DNA of 10,963 bases from Acidobacteriaceae bacterium (GTDB taxonomy: Bacteria > Acidobacteriota > Terriglobia > Terriglobales > Acidobacteriaceae), in contig JAUTWY010000145.1 of assembly GCA_030838305.1 (NCBI GenBank), positions 1 to 10,963 on the forward strand, read 5' to 3'. The notes beneath the pieces were generated by a model that did not search any database, was not told the DNA's origin, and saw nothing but the letters and a program-made list of their open reading frames with translations. Each line of letters opens with the position of its first letter. Position 1 is the stretch's first letter. Of the stretch, positions 1 to 7,102 are shown piece after piece. Position numbers and translations under genes: made by a program.

Positions 1-266
1 ATGGCCGCCGCAGCGCTTCCCGAGTAGTAATTGGAAAATTGAGGGATGAGCATACCTGCTGGCCGCCCTCACCGTCCATTTCTTGCCCGTTCTCCCTGGC
101 GGATCAGTCAACGTACGCTAGCGTTCAATAAAATCAACGAGTTGCGCAGCATCCCCATTGCAGCATTGCATGTCAGTTTTGCGTCTACCCCTGGGCTGAA
201 AAATACATCTAAGGAAGCTACTCGAATCGTCCGTGCGCCCCTCGATCCGTTGAACGGATAGCGAAG
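1..266. other. Leader region without a supported gene
   Basis: I see no convincing coding gene here. Short open frames exist on both strands, but they have arginine- and proline-rich composition with no domain signature. The longest plus-strand one (46-261) has its only purine-rich stretch directly abutting its ATG, which is too close to act as a ribosome binding site. A 3' end of an upstream gene in the first bases cannot be excluded, because all three plus frames are open at base 1 and close at 27, 49 and 129. A 10-bp perfect palindrome, ACGCTAGCGT, lies at 115-124. The promoter of the gene at 280 should be in this stretch, but I could not pick a good -35/-10 pair. Confidence 0.5.
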
Positions 267-272
267 AAGGAG
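267..272 (+). promoter_or_regulatory. Ribosome binding site (AAGGAG) for the gene at 280
   Basis: AAGGAG lies 7 bases before an ATG at 280. A TTG three bases earlier (277) is in frame but would leave only 4 bases of spacing. The ATG at 280 is therefore the better start. Confidence 0.8.
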
Positions 273-279
273 ATATTTG

Positions 280-1092
280 ATGAAACCACTCTTAGCCGCA
301 ATGTTCGCAGCTCTGGCGCTTTGTCGCCTCTCAGTCGCACAGGAGGCAACTCCAGCGCCCAATACCAGCGCCGCTCCCCAAACGCAGCAGGCTCCGCTGC
401 CGGCTCAGCCCGCTGCAACCAGCCCCGCACCGTCCACTGCAACTCCCCGCCTCGCGCCCGGCAGCGTGATCCCTGTCCAACTCACGAAAAGCATCGATGC
501 GAAAAAAGTGAAGACTGGCGATCAGGTCGAGGCCAAGGTCACGCAAGACATGAAGGCCGGAAACGGCGAGATCATTGTTCCGAAAGATACCAAAGTCATC
601 GGCCGCGTCACCGAAGCTCAGACACGTAGTAAAGAGCAGAAAGAATCGCAAGTCGGAATTGCCTTTGACCGTGCAGTAATGAAGGTTGGGGGCGACGTGA
701 ATTTGCCGATGTCGATTCAAGCCATCATCGCCCCCTCGTACCTCAGCGCCAACAACAGCAGTGGCGGGGAAAGCCCGGGTCAACAGCAATCCGCCGGCAG
801 CGCCAGCGGCATTTCGCAGAACTCCAACGGACGCGTTGGAAACATGGGCGGTTCGCAGGCTCCTCCTACGGCATCCCCCAGCGCCGGACCAACCGAGGGC
901 AAGACTGGAAACGGCGCGCACGAGCCCATCACCGGCAATACGCAAGGAGTATTGGGAATCCCGGACACGACCCTTTCAAATGCAACGAGTGCCACGCAAG
1001 GTTCCGTTGTCACGTCAGAAAAGAATAACGTCAAATTGGAAAGCGGCACGATGATGCTTCTGCGCGTAAATCAGCCGGCCGCACAACAGTAA
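280..1092 (+). CDS. Exported protein with a TrbI/VirB10-like beta domain
   Basis: Protein of 270 residues starting at ATG 280, with an AAGGAG site 7 bases upstream. Residues 1-21 form a signal peptide (hydrophobic LLAAMFAALAL core, likely cleavage near SVAQ), so it is exported. Residues 22-57 are a Pro/Ala/Thr/Gln-rich linker. Residues 58-150 look like a compact beta domain. It opens with GSVIPVQLTKSI and continues with a KVKTGDQVEAKV strand and an IIVPKDTKVIGRVTEA segment. This order of motifs resembles the C-terminal domain of TrbI/VirB10 secretion proteins. A Gly/Ser/Asn/Pro-rich low-complexity stretch (about 151-235) follows, and the end (LESGTMMLLRVNQ) looks like a closing strand. No conjugation genes are nearby, so a role in type IV secretion is unlikely. 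A structural or surface-associated envelope role is my inference. The family resemblance is by eye only, and the molecular function is unknown. Confidence 0.88.
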   Translation: MKPLLAAMFAALALCRLSVAQEATPAPNTSAAPQTQQAPLPAQPAATSPAPSTATPRLAPGSVIPVQLTKSIDAKKVKTGDQVEAKVTQDMKAGNGEIIVPKDTKVIGRVTEAQTRSKEQKESQVGIAFDRAVMKVGGDVNLPMSIQAIIAPSYLSANNSSGGESPGQQQSAGSASGISQNSNGRVGNMGGSQAPPTASPSAGPTEGKTGNGAHEPITGNTQGVLGIPDTTLSNATSATQGSVVTSEKNNVKLESGTMMLLRVNQPAAQQ

Positions 1093-1120
1093 CGATGGAA
1101 TAAGTCCAAAAGTGAGTGCA

Positions 1121-1176
1121 CCACATCTCGTTTCGTTTGCGAGATGTGGGCTTCCTATCTGGAAGCCTCTTAATTT
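1121..1176. terminator. Two adjoining hairpins between convergent genes, possible bidirectional terminator
   Basis: Two perfect stems lie back to back in the 104-base gap between convergent genes. The first pairs 1121-1130 (CCACATCTCG) with 1140-1149 around a 9-base loop. The second pairs 1149-1155 (GGCTTCC) with 1161-1167 around a 5-base loop, followed on the plus strand by TCTTAATTT. The U-tracts are weak in both directions, so efficient intrinsic termination is uncertain. Position favours transcript-end structures serving both genes. Base 1149 belongs to both stems, so the outermost pair of one of them must give way. Confidence 0.5.
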
Positions 1177-1196
1177 CCAGCGTAGTCCGAGAACCT

Positions 1197-1904
1197 TCAC
1201 ATCTCGAAAACTCGATATACCGCCGACGGCTCCTGCTCTTGCAATCGCGAGATCGCGACATTATGAACCGCAATGCCCGCCGGAGTGTGTCCATCCATCC
1301 TTCCATGATGAGCGTGGCCATGCACCACCAGATTGGCCCCGTGCCGGTCCACCACTTCGCCCAGCCGCGACGTGCCCATGAACGGATAGATTTCGCGCGC
1401 TTCGCCTTCCACCGTGTCGACGACTGGCGAATAGTGCAGCACCACGACCCTCTTATTGGTGCGTAGTTGCGCCAGGGCGCGTTCCAGCTTGAGAGCCTCA
1501 TCGATGGAGGCCTGAACAAACTGCTTGATCTCGCGCTCTCCAAATGCCGTAAGCATTTCGCGCCCAAAGCCGCCCACAAAACCTTTGGTCCCGGCAAACC
1601 CAACGCCATCCCGCTCATAGGCGGTGCCGTCCAACACTTTAATGCCGGCCGCCACCATCATCCGGCAAAGTTCTTCCTCTCTGCTGCTCTCGCAATCGTG
1701 GTTGCCCAATACGGCGATCGTCGGGATCCTCAGCCGTAGCAGAACGTTGAGCAGCGGCTCCATCTCATCGGGCCGTCCGTAATTGGTCAGGTCCCCCGCC
1801 AGAACCAGCACGTCAGCGTCATCTCGCACCCGCTCAAACTGGTCTTTGAGCTTTGCGTAACTCTGAGGGCTAAAATGCAAGTCGGCGGTTGCGGCTATTC
1901 TCAT
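1197..1904 (-). CDS. Calcineurin-like metallophosphoesterase
   Basis: Protein of 235 residues from an ATG at 1904. The frame stays open upstream, but starting at MRIAATADLHF puts the first metal-binding motif at the N-terminus, as usual in this family. The di-metal site is complete: DLH (D8, H10), GDLTNYG (D38), GNHD (67-70), a histidine in LHYSP (H157) and GHAH (196-199). Such enzymes hydrolyse phosphomono- or phosphodiesters using two metal ions. With no signal peptide it is probably cytoplasmic. The start overlaps the stop of the upstream nucleotidyltransferase gene as ATGA, and no clear Shine-Dalgarno precedes it. Translation is therefore probably coupled to that gene, and the two products may act on the same substrate. 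The substrate cannot be told from sequence. The family call is secure; a specific role such as nucleic-acid or nucleotide phosphodiesterase is not. Confidence 0.93.
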   Translation of the reverse strand: MRIAATADLHFSPQSYAKLKDQFERVRDDADVLVLAGDLTNYGRPDEMEPLLNVLLRLRIPTIAVLGNHDCESSREEELCRMMVAAGIKVLDGTAYERDGVGFAGTKGFVGGFGREMLTAFGEREIKQFVQASIDEALKLERALAQLRTNKRVVVLHYSPVVDTVEGEAREIYPFMGTSRLGEVVDRHGANLVVHGHAHHGRMDGHTPAGIAVHNVAISRLQEQEPSAVYRVFEM

Positions 1905-2767
1905 GCGGATTGGCGGTGCCGGGGCGAATTCTGCGGTAATTCCGAAAAACTCACGGGCGCGGGCCGCTCCAGCTCTTCCATCCGGATCTTTCTGGTTTCT
2001 TCGAGCAGGTTCGCCAGGCCCCACTCATTGATATCGATGGCAAACATGTTCTCATCCACCAGGCTGCCCCGGAACTTGGCTTTCGGATTCGGCCTCGCAA
2101 TCTCGCTTTGAAGCCTTTCCAGCAGCCCGCTCCAAATCCGGGCAGGCACATAGTGCGTCTGCGCAGGGTAAACATACCGGAACAGGAGCAATGACCACAA
2201 AAGCATTTCCCAGTGCTCCCCCACCAATTGCAGTTCACGGTCCCAATCAAACTTAGGGTAAGTTCCGTAGATGATATGAGCGATATCGGCGCCGTCGAAG
2301 CGTTCTCGTTTCGCCACGAAAATTTTCGAAGCGACCAACTCTTCCGGAGCCAGCACCCGTGTCTCGACGCCATGAACCACGGCCGGACCGGCTCGCTCAA
2401 TCCAGGAATCCTCGACGACGACCACAGCGTTGCTCATGCCCGTGATCAGGTCGACGAAAAATTCGCCCTTGTGCACCTTAGCCAGCCAGACTGGATCCTT
2501 TACCTCGCACTCGAAGCCGCACTTTTCCAGGAACGGCAATACCTTGCGACTGGTAACGGCGGTCATGAACAAATCGAGGTCTTTGGTGAAGCGGCAGATT
2601 CCAGTATGTTGTCGCAGGGCGAACGCCCCCGAAACTGCGTAGGGAAAGTGTTTTTCCTCCAGGATGAGTAGCACTTCCCGAAACAGCGAGCCCTGCTCCT
2701 CAGGAATATGCATGGGCATGGACGACGTTACGGGCAGCGTCGGTTCGGGTTTGGACGGTTCGGCCAC
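1901..2767 (-). CDS. Nucleotidyltransferase-fold protein (AbiEii/MNT-like)
   Basis: Up to 288 residues from a GTG at 2767. In-frame ATGs at 2719 (residue 17) and 2713 (residue 19) are alternatives, and none has a clear ribosome binding site. The residues before about 20 are Pro/Ser-rich and may not be translated. The N-terminal half carries the polymerase-beta nucleotidyltransferase pattern: SGAFAL (46-51) in place of the usual GS/GG turn, an arginine (R59), the acidic pair in TKDLDLF (D63, D65), and a third aspartate in FFVDLITG (D106). The C-terminal half is helical, with a Trp/Leu-rich segment (about 186-200). The family transfers nucleotides to RNA, protein or small molecules. Some members are toxins such as AbiEii, but no AbiEi-type antitoxin gene is adjacent. 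Its stop overlaps the start of the metallophosphoesterase gene by four bases. Substrate unknown. A housekeeping or conserved-hypothetical role is as likely as defence. Confidence 0.8.
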   Translation of the reverse strand: MAEPSKPEPTLPVTSSMPMHIPEEQGSLFREVLLILEEKHFPYAVSGAFALRQHTGICRFTKDLDLFMTAVTSRKVLPFLEKCGFECEVKDPVWLAKVHKGEFFVDLITGMSNAVVVVEDSWIERAGPAVVHGVETRVLAPEELVASKIFVAKRERFDGADIAHIIYGTYPKFDWDRELQLVGEHWEMLLWSLLLFRYVYPAQTHYVPARIWSGLLERLQSEIARPNPKAKFRGSLVDENMFAIDINEWGLANLLEETRKIRMEELERPAPVSFSELPQNSPRHRQSA

Positions 2768-2849
2768 GGTGCTTGGATGTGGTCCGCTGCCCTACGGTTG
2801 GTGCGTTTTTAGAGGGAGATCTCAAATGCGGTCTGAGGATCGCTCTCCA

Positions 2850-4598
2850 TTACCTCTTCTTCGCATCCACCTCGACCGCTTTGCCCGATCCTTCCTTCAC
2901 GGTATGGATCGCATCCACCCCCAAGTCGGTAAACCGTTCGCTCAATCCGCTCGGCCAGCGAATCTCAATCCAGTCCACCTTCCCAACCGTTCCCAACCCG
3001 AAATGCACTCTCATATCGCTATTGGAAATGTAGCTGGAGCCGCTGCGTACCTCATCCACTAGTAAGCGCGACCCAGCTTTAACCGTAACTCGCGCCCCGA
3101 TTCCGTCTCGATTCGATTTGGTTCCGACCGGGTGAATAGCGATCCAGTGATTCGGCGTCCGAACCTGGTTGACCAGCAGACTCGCCGGAGCGTTCATATT
3201 GCTCACTACCGCCGACATCCTGCCGTCGTTCCACAAATCTCCCACCGCCATACCGCGCGAGGAGGCCGGAGTCGTGATGCCCGAGCCTGCCGAGGCAGAA
3301 ATGTCGCTGAACGTCCCATCGCCATTGTTGTGGTAAAGAATGCGAGGCTCTTTGAAACTGCTGCCCAGGTGCTGGCTGTCAACTTCCGGATACACGTGCC
3401 CGTTCGCTAGGATCAGGTCGGGCCAGCCGTCGTTGTCGAAGTCGAAAAACATCGTTCCCCAGCCCAGATATTGCGTGTACAAACCGAGCCCCGCCGACGA
3501 GGTCGCATCGGTAAATGTTCCATCCCCATTGTTGCGATAGAGGGTGGAAGTATCGTCGGAGAAGTTGGTCTTGAAGATGTCGAGATGACCGTCCCCGTTG
3601 AAATCTGCAACCGTTGTTCCCATGCCGGCCTGCTCGCGTCCGTCTTCGTTGTAGGCGGCGCCGGCCGTCACCGCTACGTCCGTGAATGTTCCATCATGGT
3701 TGTTGCGGTAGAGAATGCTGGCGGTGCTGTCGCAGGCAACATAAATATCGGGCCAGCCGTCTTCATCGAAATCGAGCGTCGAAACGCTAAGTGAATAATG
3801 TCCATCAGTGCGGTCGATGTGCGCCTTCGTGGTTACGTCTTCGAACGTGCCGTCGCCCTTATTGTGGTAGAGGATATTCTTCGCGCCCGGCAGCCCGCGC
3901 GGCCCACACATCACGGGAACTCCCTTCCACAAGCAAGTGGCCCGCTGCCCGGGCGCGGGAGCGGTGGATAAATCGAAGTCCACGTAGTTGGTTACAATCA
4001 AATCCAGCTTTCCGTCGCGGTCGTAATCGACAAACGCGCACCCCGAGCCCCACGCTTTTCCCGAGCCTGCAACCCCCGCTTTCTCCGCCACCTCGGTGAA
4101 AACTCCACCCTGATTGTGGTACAGCCGGTTCTTTCCGTAGTAAGTAACGTATAAGTCTTCCCAGCCGTCATTGTCGTAATCCCCTACGCAAACCCCTTGC
4201 CCCCAGCCCGTGGCTGTGAGACCGGTTTCCACCGTGACATCAGTGAACGTCCCGTCATGATTGTTGCGATAGAGGTGATTGCTCGGCGCGGCGCCGGATG
4301 GCAATCCCTCAAGCCTGGTGCCATTGACCAGGAAAATGTCAGGCCAGCCGTCATTGTCGTAATCGAAAATCGCCACACCTGTACCGGTGGTCTCGATGAT
4401 GTATTTCTTGGTCTCGATGCCGCCGAAGATATCCAGCATGGTGAGCCCGGCCTTTTCGGCGACGTCGGTGAAGTTGGCGATCGGCTTCACAGGCTCGGGG
4501 CGCGGGGTCTTCGCCTGTTCTGCCTGACAAAGAGCACTTAGGGTAATCAGGCAGATCGCACAATGGATGGCGTAGCGGCAGGAAGGGTTTAACGACAT
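2850..4598 (-). CDS. Secreted FG-GAP/VCBS repeat protein with ASPIC/UnbV domain (CRTAC1-like)
   Basis: Protein of 582 residues starting at ATG 4598. Residues 1-26 form a signal peptide (hydrophobic AICLITLSAL core). The body is a beta-propeller built of FG-GAP repeats. Six calcium-loop motifs of the form DxDxDGxxD occur at 79-87, 140-148, 191-199, 276-284, 332-340 (DFNGDGHLD) and 386-394. A degenerate seventh sits near 454 (DLWNDGRMS), suggesting seven blades. Each is followed by a variant of LYxNNGDGTFxD. A CLWKGVPVMCGPRGLPG insertion (C222, C231) is typical of bacterial CRTAC1 relatives and may form a disulfide. Residues about 495-560 (RDGIGARV to WPSG) are the ASPIC/UnbV domain. Such proteins are extracellular or periplasmic, and their ligands are mostly unknown. 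It is the last gene of a minus-strand run after a GH130 gene, but it has a candidate promoter of its own. No Shine-Dalgarno precedes the ATG. Confidence 0.94.
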   Translation of the reverse strand: MSLNPSCRYAIHCAICLITLSALCQAEQAKTPRPEPVKPIANFTDVAEKAGLTMLDIFGGIETKKYIIETTGTGVAIFDYDNDGWPDIFLVNGTRLEGLPSGAAPSNHLYRNNHDGTFTDVTVETGLTATGWGQGVCVGDYDNDGWEDLYVTYYGKNRLYHNQGGVFTEVAEKAGVAGSGKAWGSGCAFVDYDRDGKLDLIVTNYVDFDLSTAPAPGQRATCLWKGVPVMCGPRGLPGAKNILYHNKGDGTFEDVTTKAHIDRTDGHYSLSVSTLDFDEDGWPDIYVACDSTASILYRNNHDGTFTDVAVTAGAAYNEDGREQAGMGTTVADFNGDGHLDIFKTNFSDDTSTLYRNNGDGTFTDATSSAGLGLYTQYLGWGTMFFDFDNDGWPDLILANGHVYPEVDSQHLGSSFKEPRILYHNNGDGTFSDISASAGSGITTPASSRGMAVGDLWNDGRMSAVVSNMNAPASLLVNQVRTPNHWIAIHPVGTKSNRDGIGARVTVKAGSRLLVDEVRSGSSYISNSDMRVHFGLGTVGKVDWIEIRWPSGLSERFTDLGVDAIHTVKEGSGKAVEVDAKKR

Positions 4599-4633
4599 GA
4601 TTTGAAAGTAGGAGGATTTTGGCTGACCTTCGA

Positions 4634-4662
4634 ATGTTAGGTCGGTTCCCCGAGCGGGTCAA
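4634..4662 (-). promoter_or_regulatory. Candidate sigma-70 promoter for the FG-GAP/ASPIC gene
   Basis: On the minus strand a -35 box TTGACC (4662-4657; 5 of 6 to consensus) and a -10 box TAACAT (4639-4634; 4 of 6) are separated by exactly 17 bases. They sit in the only gap between the GH130 gene and the ASPIC gene. Transcription would start near 4627, giving a leader of about 30 bases. No experimental or statistical support is available. Confidence 0.45.
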
Positions 4663-4694
4663 TCAATGCTGGGCGGGGCGAATTCTGCGTCTTC

Positions 4695-5678
4695 TCACGG
4701 AATGGCCCGCGCCTCCGCAACGCCGATGTAAGTATCCGCCCCTCCGTAGTAAAACAAATATCGTTCTGCCTGTCTCAGCATGCCTTCCACGAACACCACA
4801 TTCGGGACTTGGCCAACTTTCTCCCATTCCTTCTCAGGACCGAAGATGGGAACATCGGTTCGCGAGATGAGCTTCCTCGGATCATTCCGGTCGAACACCG
4901 CGACGCCCGTACGATACACGAGCTTGTCGTCCGCGCCGTTGTAAATCAGCACAATTCCCTTCAAGGTCACAATCGGCGCAGGTCCTGGCTCGGCCACGCG
5001 AGAATCAAACTTCCCCGCTCTCACCGGTAATACTGGCACGCTTGTGGCTTCGGTCCAATGCAAGAGATCCGTCGAAGAGGCCAGCCCCATCTGGTCCGTA
5101 TTGTCCGCACCGGTCCCGAGAAAGTACATCCAATATTTTCCCGCGACTTTCTCCGGAACAATCGCCCCAGACTTGGTCCAGCGAACATTCCAATTCCCCT
5201 TGTAGGCAGGCAGGATCACGCCTTTCCGCTCCCAGTGGATGAGATCCTTCGAGGTCGCGAGACACAATTGCGCATCCTTCTTATTGTAGCCGGTGTAGGT
5301 CAAATAATAAGTGTCACCAAATTGCACCAGCCGCGGATCTTCCACGCCTCCATCTTTTTCGTAGTCCTTTTCAGGAGAAAGCACAGGCTCGCTCCGCCGG
5401 CTGAAGTGGACGCCATCAGCGCTTTCGGCGTAGCCAAGACGCGACGTGCCGCTCCTGTCCTGGGCACGGTAAAGCATGATGATTTTTCCGTCCCGCAGAA
5501 TCACCGCGGGATTAAAAGTCCCCGCCGACTCCCCCCCGTCTCCTCGCGGCGAGATGATGGGCGAATCCGAAACGCGCCGCCATGCTCCGAACGGAAGATT
5601 GCCGCCATCCTGTGCAACCAGCGCGAAAAGCAGCGCCAGCAGCTTTACCCCGCTTTTGGAATAGACAGAATGAATCAT
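4695..5678 (-). CDS. Secreted GH130-family glycoside phosphorylase/hydrolase
   Basis: Protein of 327 residues from ATG 5678. The frame extends to a GTG at 5780, but the extra 34 residues are Arg/His-rich, and starting at MIHSVYSKSG gives a clean signal peptide (LLALLFALVA core, residues 13-22). It is a five-bladed beta-propeller of glycoside hydrolase family 130, judged by FNPAVI (55-60), YRAQDRSGTSRLGYAES, the hallmark GGVEDPRL with the probable general-acid D114, KSGAIVPE and the C-terminal YYGGADTYIGVA. Family members are cytoplasmic beta-mannoside phosphorylases or exported beta-1,2-mannosidases. Export into a compartment poor in phosphate points to hydrolysis, but I cannot confirm whether the phosphate-binding residues are present. 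It lies between the membrane regulator gene upstream and the FG-GAP/ASPIC gene downstream, on the same strand. A weak ribosome-binding AAGG lies 12 bases before the ATG. The exact substrate is unknown. Confidence 0.88.
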   Translation of the reverse strand: MIHSVYSKSGVKLLALLFALVAQDGGNLPFGAWRRVSDSPIISPRGDGGESAGTFNPAVILRDGKIIMLYRAQDRSGTSRLGYAESADGVHFSRRSEPVLSPEKDYEKDGGVEDPRLVQFGDTYYLTYTGYNKKDAQLCLATSKDLIHWERKGVILPAYKGNWNVRWTKSGAIVPEKVAGKYWMYFLGTGADNTDQMGLASSTDLLHWTEATSVPVLPVRAGKFDSRVAEPGPAPIVTLKGIVLIYNGADDKLVYRTGVAVFDRNDPRKLISRTDVPIFGPEKEWEKVGQVPNVVFVEGMLRQAERYLFYYGGADTYIGVAEARAIP

Positions 5679-5741
5679 AGCGATTGCGAACCTTGATGCC
5701 GGCTGATGATGCCGAGTGTGAGTATCGAAAAGCCGCTGAGT

Positions 5742-5769
5742 CTTATCCTCAACCCGGTTCCGCCCGCAA
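5742..5769 (-). promoter_or_regulatory. Weak candidate promoter for the GH130 gene
   Basis: On the minus strand TTGCGG (5769-5764; 3 of 6 to consensus) and GATAAG (5747-5742; 4 of 6) are separated by 16 bases, upstream of the ATG at 5678. If it is real, the alternative GTG start at 5780 would lie outside the transcript, which would support the ATG. Match quality is low. A 7-bp direct repeat TCGCATG (5788-5794 and 5805-5811) lies just upstream and could be an operator or chance. Confidence 0.22.
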
Positions 5770-5836
5770 ACTCTGACCACAGACTACTCGCATGATCCAA
5801 GCGGTCGCATGCTCTCTCGCAAGAATCCCAGCTTCT

Positions 5837-7090
5837 TCACTTGCGTAGGGCTACAAGATCAATGAGCACGGGAACCCCATGCGTCACCTTCACGTGCAAC
5901 AGCGCCTCAAACGGCCTAATCTCGCCGCCCTTCGGAACTCCCAGGCGGTGCAGCAGTTCCGTCAGAGAATCTTCGCGGCAAACGTACTCTGCCGCCGCCT
6001 GCGTGCCCATGGTGGTAGTCCCCGCCAGAATCAACATCGAATGCGCTGGGTCCAATCCGGGCTTCAGGCCGACGATTGCGTAATCCTCATTCACCGACTG
6101 ACTGGAAGGGATCGCCAGGAAAGCCTGCGCCTCCCCGGCCGCTGGATGCACATTAATCACTTGCACATCTCCCTTGCGCGGCCCGGAATTCACTTTCTGA
6201 AAAACAAATTCCTGTGTTCCCGGAATGTCCAGCAGAGTCAAATTCTCCGCCGGCGACCCAACAAAGATCAGATCGTTATTCCTGACATCATCCAGCGAAA
6301 ACAGCGCCCCACGCTTCACTCGAAGTTGGCGGCCGAGCACCCCGAAAACCCGGTCCAACTCGTGAATCGCCAGGACTTCGCCCACCCCGGTGTAATGTGC
6401 GAGGATCGCCTCCCGCGAATCGGTGGACGCATTGAAGTACCGCATGTTCGTCTGCGGACGTCCCACAAAGTTCGCATTGCTGAAAATCACCCACGGCGGC
6501 TGCGGAGAGCTCACAAAGCGGCTCCAGAAAATCTGGTAAACAGCCGCCACCGGCTCCTTCACTGTTTCTTGGCTTCGCGATCGACCCGACCACAGCACCG
6601 CACTCGTGACCAACGACGCGACTAGCAGCACCGCAAGAACTCCCACCATAACCGCCCAGCCGCGATTAGAACCTCTTCCCTCTCCGCCCTCTCCGCTTTC
6701 TTTCTCTAGTGTCAAGCCAGCCGGCAATTGCCGGCCCGGAGTGCGCACATGAAAAGTAAGCGAGTAAGAGCCCTTGGGTAATTCCACCAAGATGGAATCG
6801 TCATGGCCTTCGTGGGCATAATACTCGGCCAGTTTTAAGCGCAGCCGTCCCGCCTGCACTCGAACGGTTGAGTCGTTCTGCGGATCAAATCCTCCTGACC
6901 GCCCCAATACCTCTGTAGCAATCTGGTATTCCTTAAGCGCTACGCCGGGATGATCGAGGGAATGTTCCGCCAGATAACGCAGTAGCCTGCACAACGACTC
7001 CGAGCCGCTCAAGCTATGGCTTTTAATAAGCCGATCTGTTTGCTGGAAGCATTGCTCGCGTCCAGCCCGGAAACTGTGCGCCAGTGCCAT
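5837..7090 (-). CDS. Membrane-anchored winged-helix transcriptional regulator, ToxR/CadC-like layout
   Basis: Protein of 417 residues from ATG 7090. Residues about 30-115 form an N-terminal domain of the kind common in acidobacterial one-component regulators. It has a helical LLRYLAEHSL segment, a conserved ALKEYQIATEVLGR motif, the likely recognition region DSTVRVQAGRLRLKLAEYY and a final beta-wing LPKGSYSLTF. A Gly/Glu-rich linker (about 126-143) leads to a single transmembrane helix (145-167, WAVMVGVLAVLLVASLVTSAVLW is the hydrophobic run). The C-terminal 250 residues would therefore lie outside the cytoplasm. They match no family I recognise; visible signatures are PPWVIFSNANFVG, YTGVGEVLAIHELDRVF and NNDLIFVGSPAENL. 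The gene diverges from the TonB-dependent receptor gene and precedes the GH130 gene, so it is well placed to control either or both. DNA binding and sensing are inferred. No clear Shine-Dalgarno was found before the start. Confidence 0.75.
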   Translation of the reverse strand: MALAHSFRAGREQCFQQTDRLIKSHSLSGSESLCRLLRYLAEHSLDHPGVALKEYQIATEVLGRSGGFDPQNDSTVRVQAGRLRLKLAEYYAHEGHDDSILVELPKGSYSLTFHVRTPGRQLPAGLTLEKESGEGGEGRGSNRGWAVMVGVLAVLLVASLVTSAVLWSGRSRSQETVKEPVAAVYQIFWSRFVSSPQPPWVIFSNANFVGRPQTNMRYFNASTDSREAILAHYTGVGEVLAIHELDRVFGVLGRQLRVKRGALFSLDDVRNNDLIFVGSPAENLTLLDIPGTQEFVFQKVNSGPRKGDVQVINVHPAAGEAQAFLAIPSSQSVNEDYAIVGLKPGLDPAHSMLILAGTTTMGTQAAAEYVCREDSLTELLHRLGVPKGGEIRPFEALLHVKVTHGVPVLIDLVALRK

Positions 7091-7102
7091 GTGACAGAGA
7101 GG

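Noticed and set aside
46..261. 71-codon plus-strand frame before the first gene
   Set aside because: The purine-rich stretch abuts the ATG with no spacing, the composition is Arg/Pro/Ser-rich, and no motif is visible. It is more likely untranslated leader.
331..945. 204-codon minus-strand frame opposite the exported protein
   Set aside because: It is the shadow of a gene with a good ribosome binding site, signal peptide and domain on the plus strand.
1197..2024. Longer form of the metallophosphoesterase starting 40 codons upstream
   Set aside because: It would overlap the upstream gene by over 120 bases and add an Arg/Pro/Ala-rich tail ahead of the usual N-terminal strand. The ATGA overlap start is far better.
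1901..2767. AbiE-type toxin-antitoxin defence system
   Set aside because: The nucleotidyltransferase fold is compatible, but no AbiEi-like antitoxin gene is adjacent. The partner is a phosphoesterase, so a defence label is not supported.
4610..4615. Plus-strand AGGAGG before 4616
   Set aside because: No start codon follows at a usable distance and no plus-strand gene begins there. It is a chance match upstream of a minus-strand gene.
5818..5845. Imperfect inverted repeat CGCAAG/CTTGCG at the end of the regulator gene
   Set aside because: The stem is interrupted, no T-tract follows on the minus strand, and it includes the last codons of the gene. This is not convincing as a terminator.
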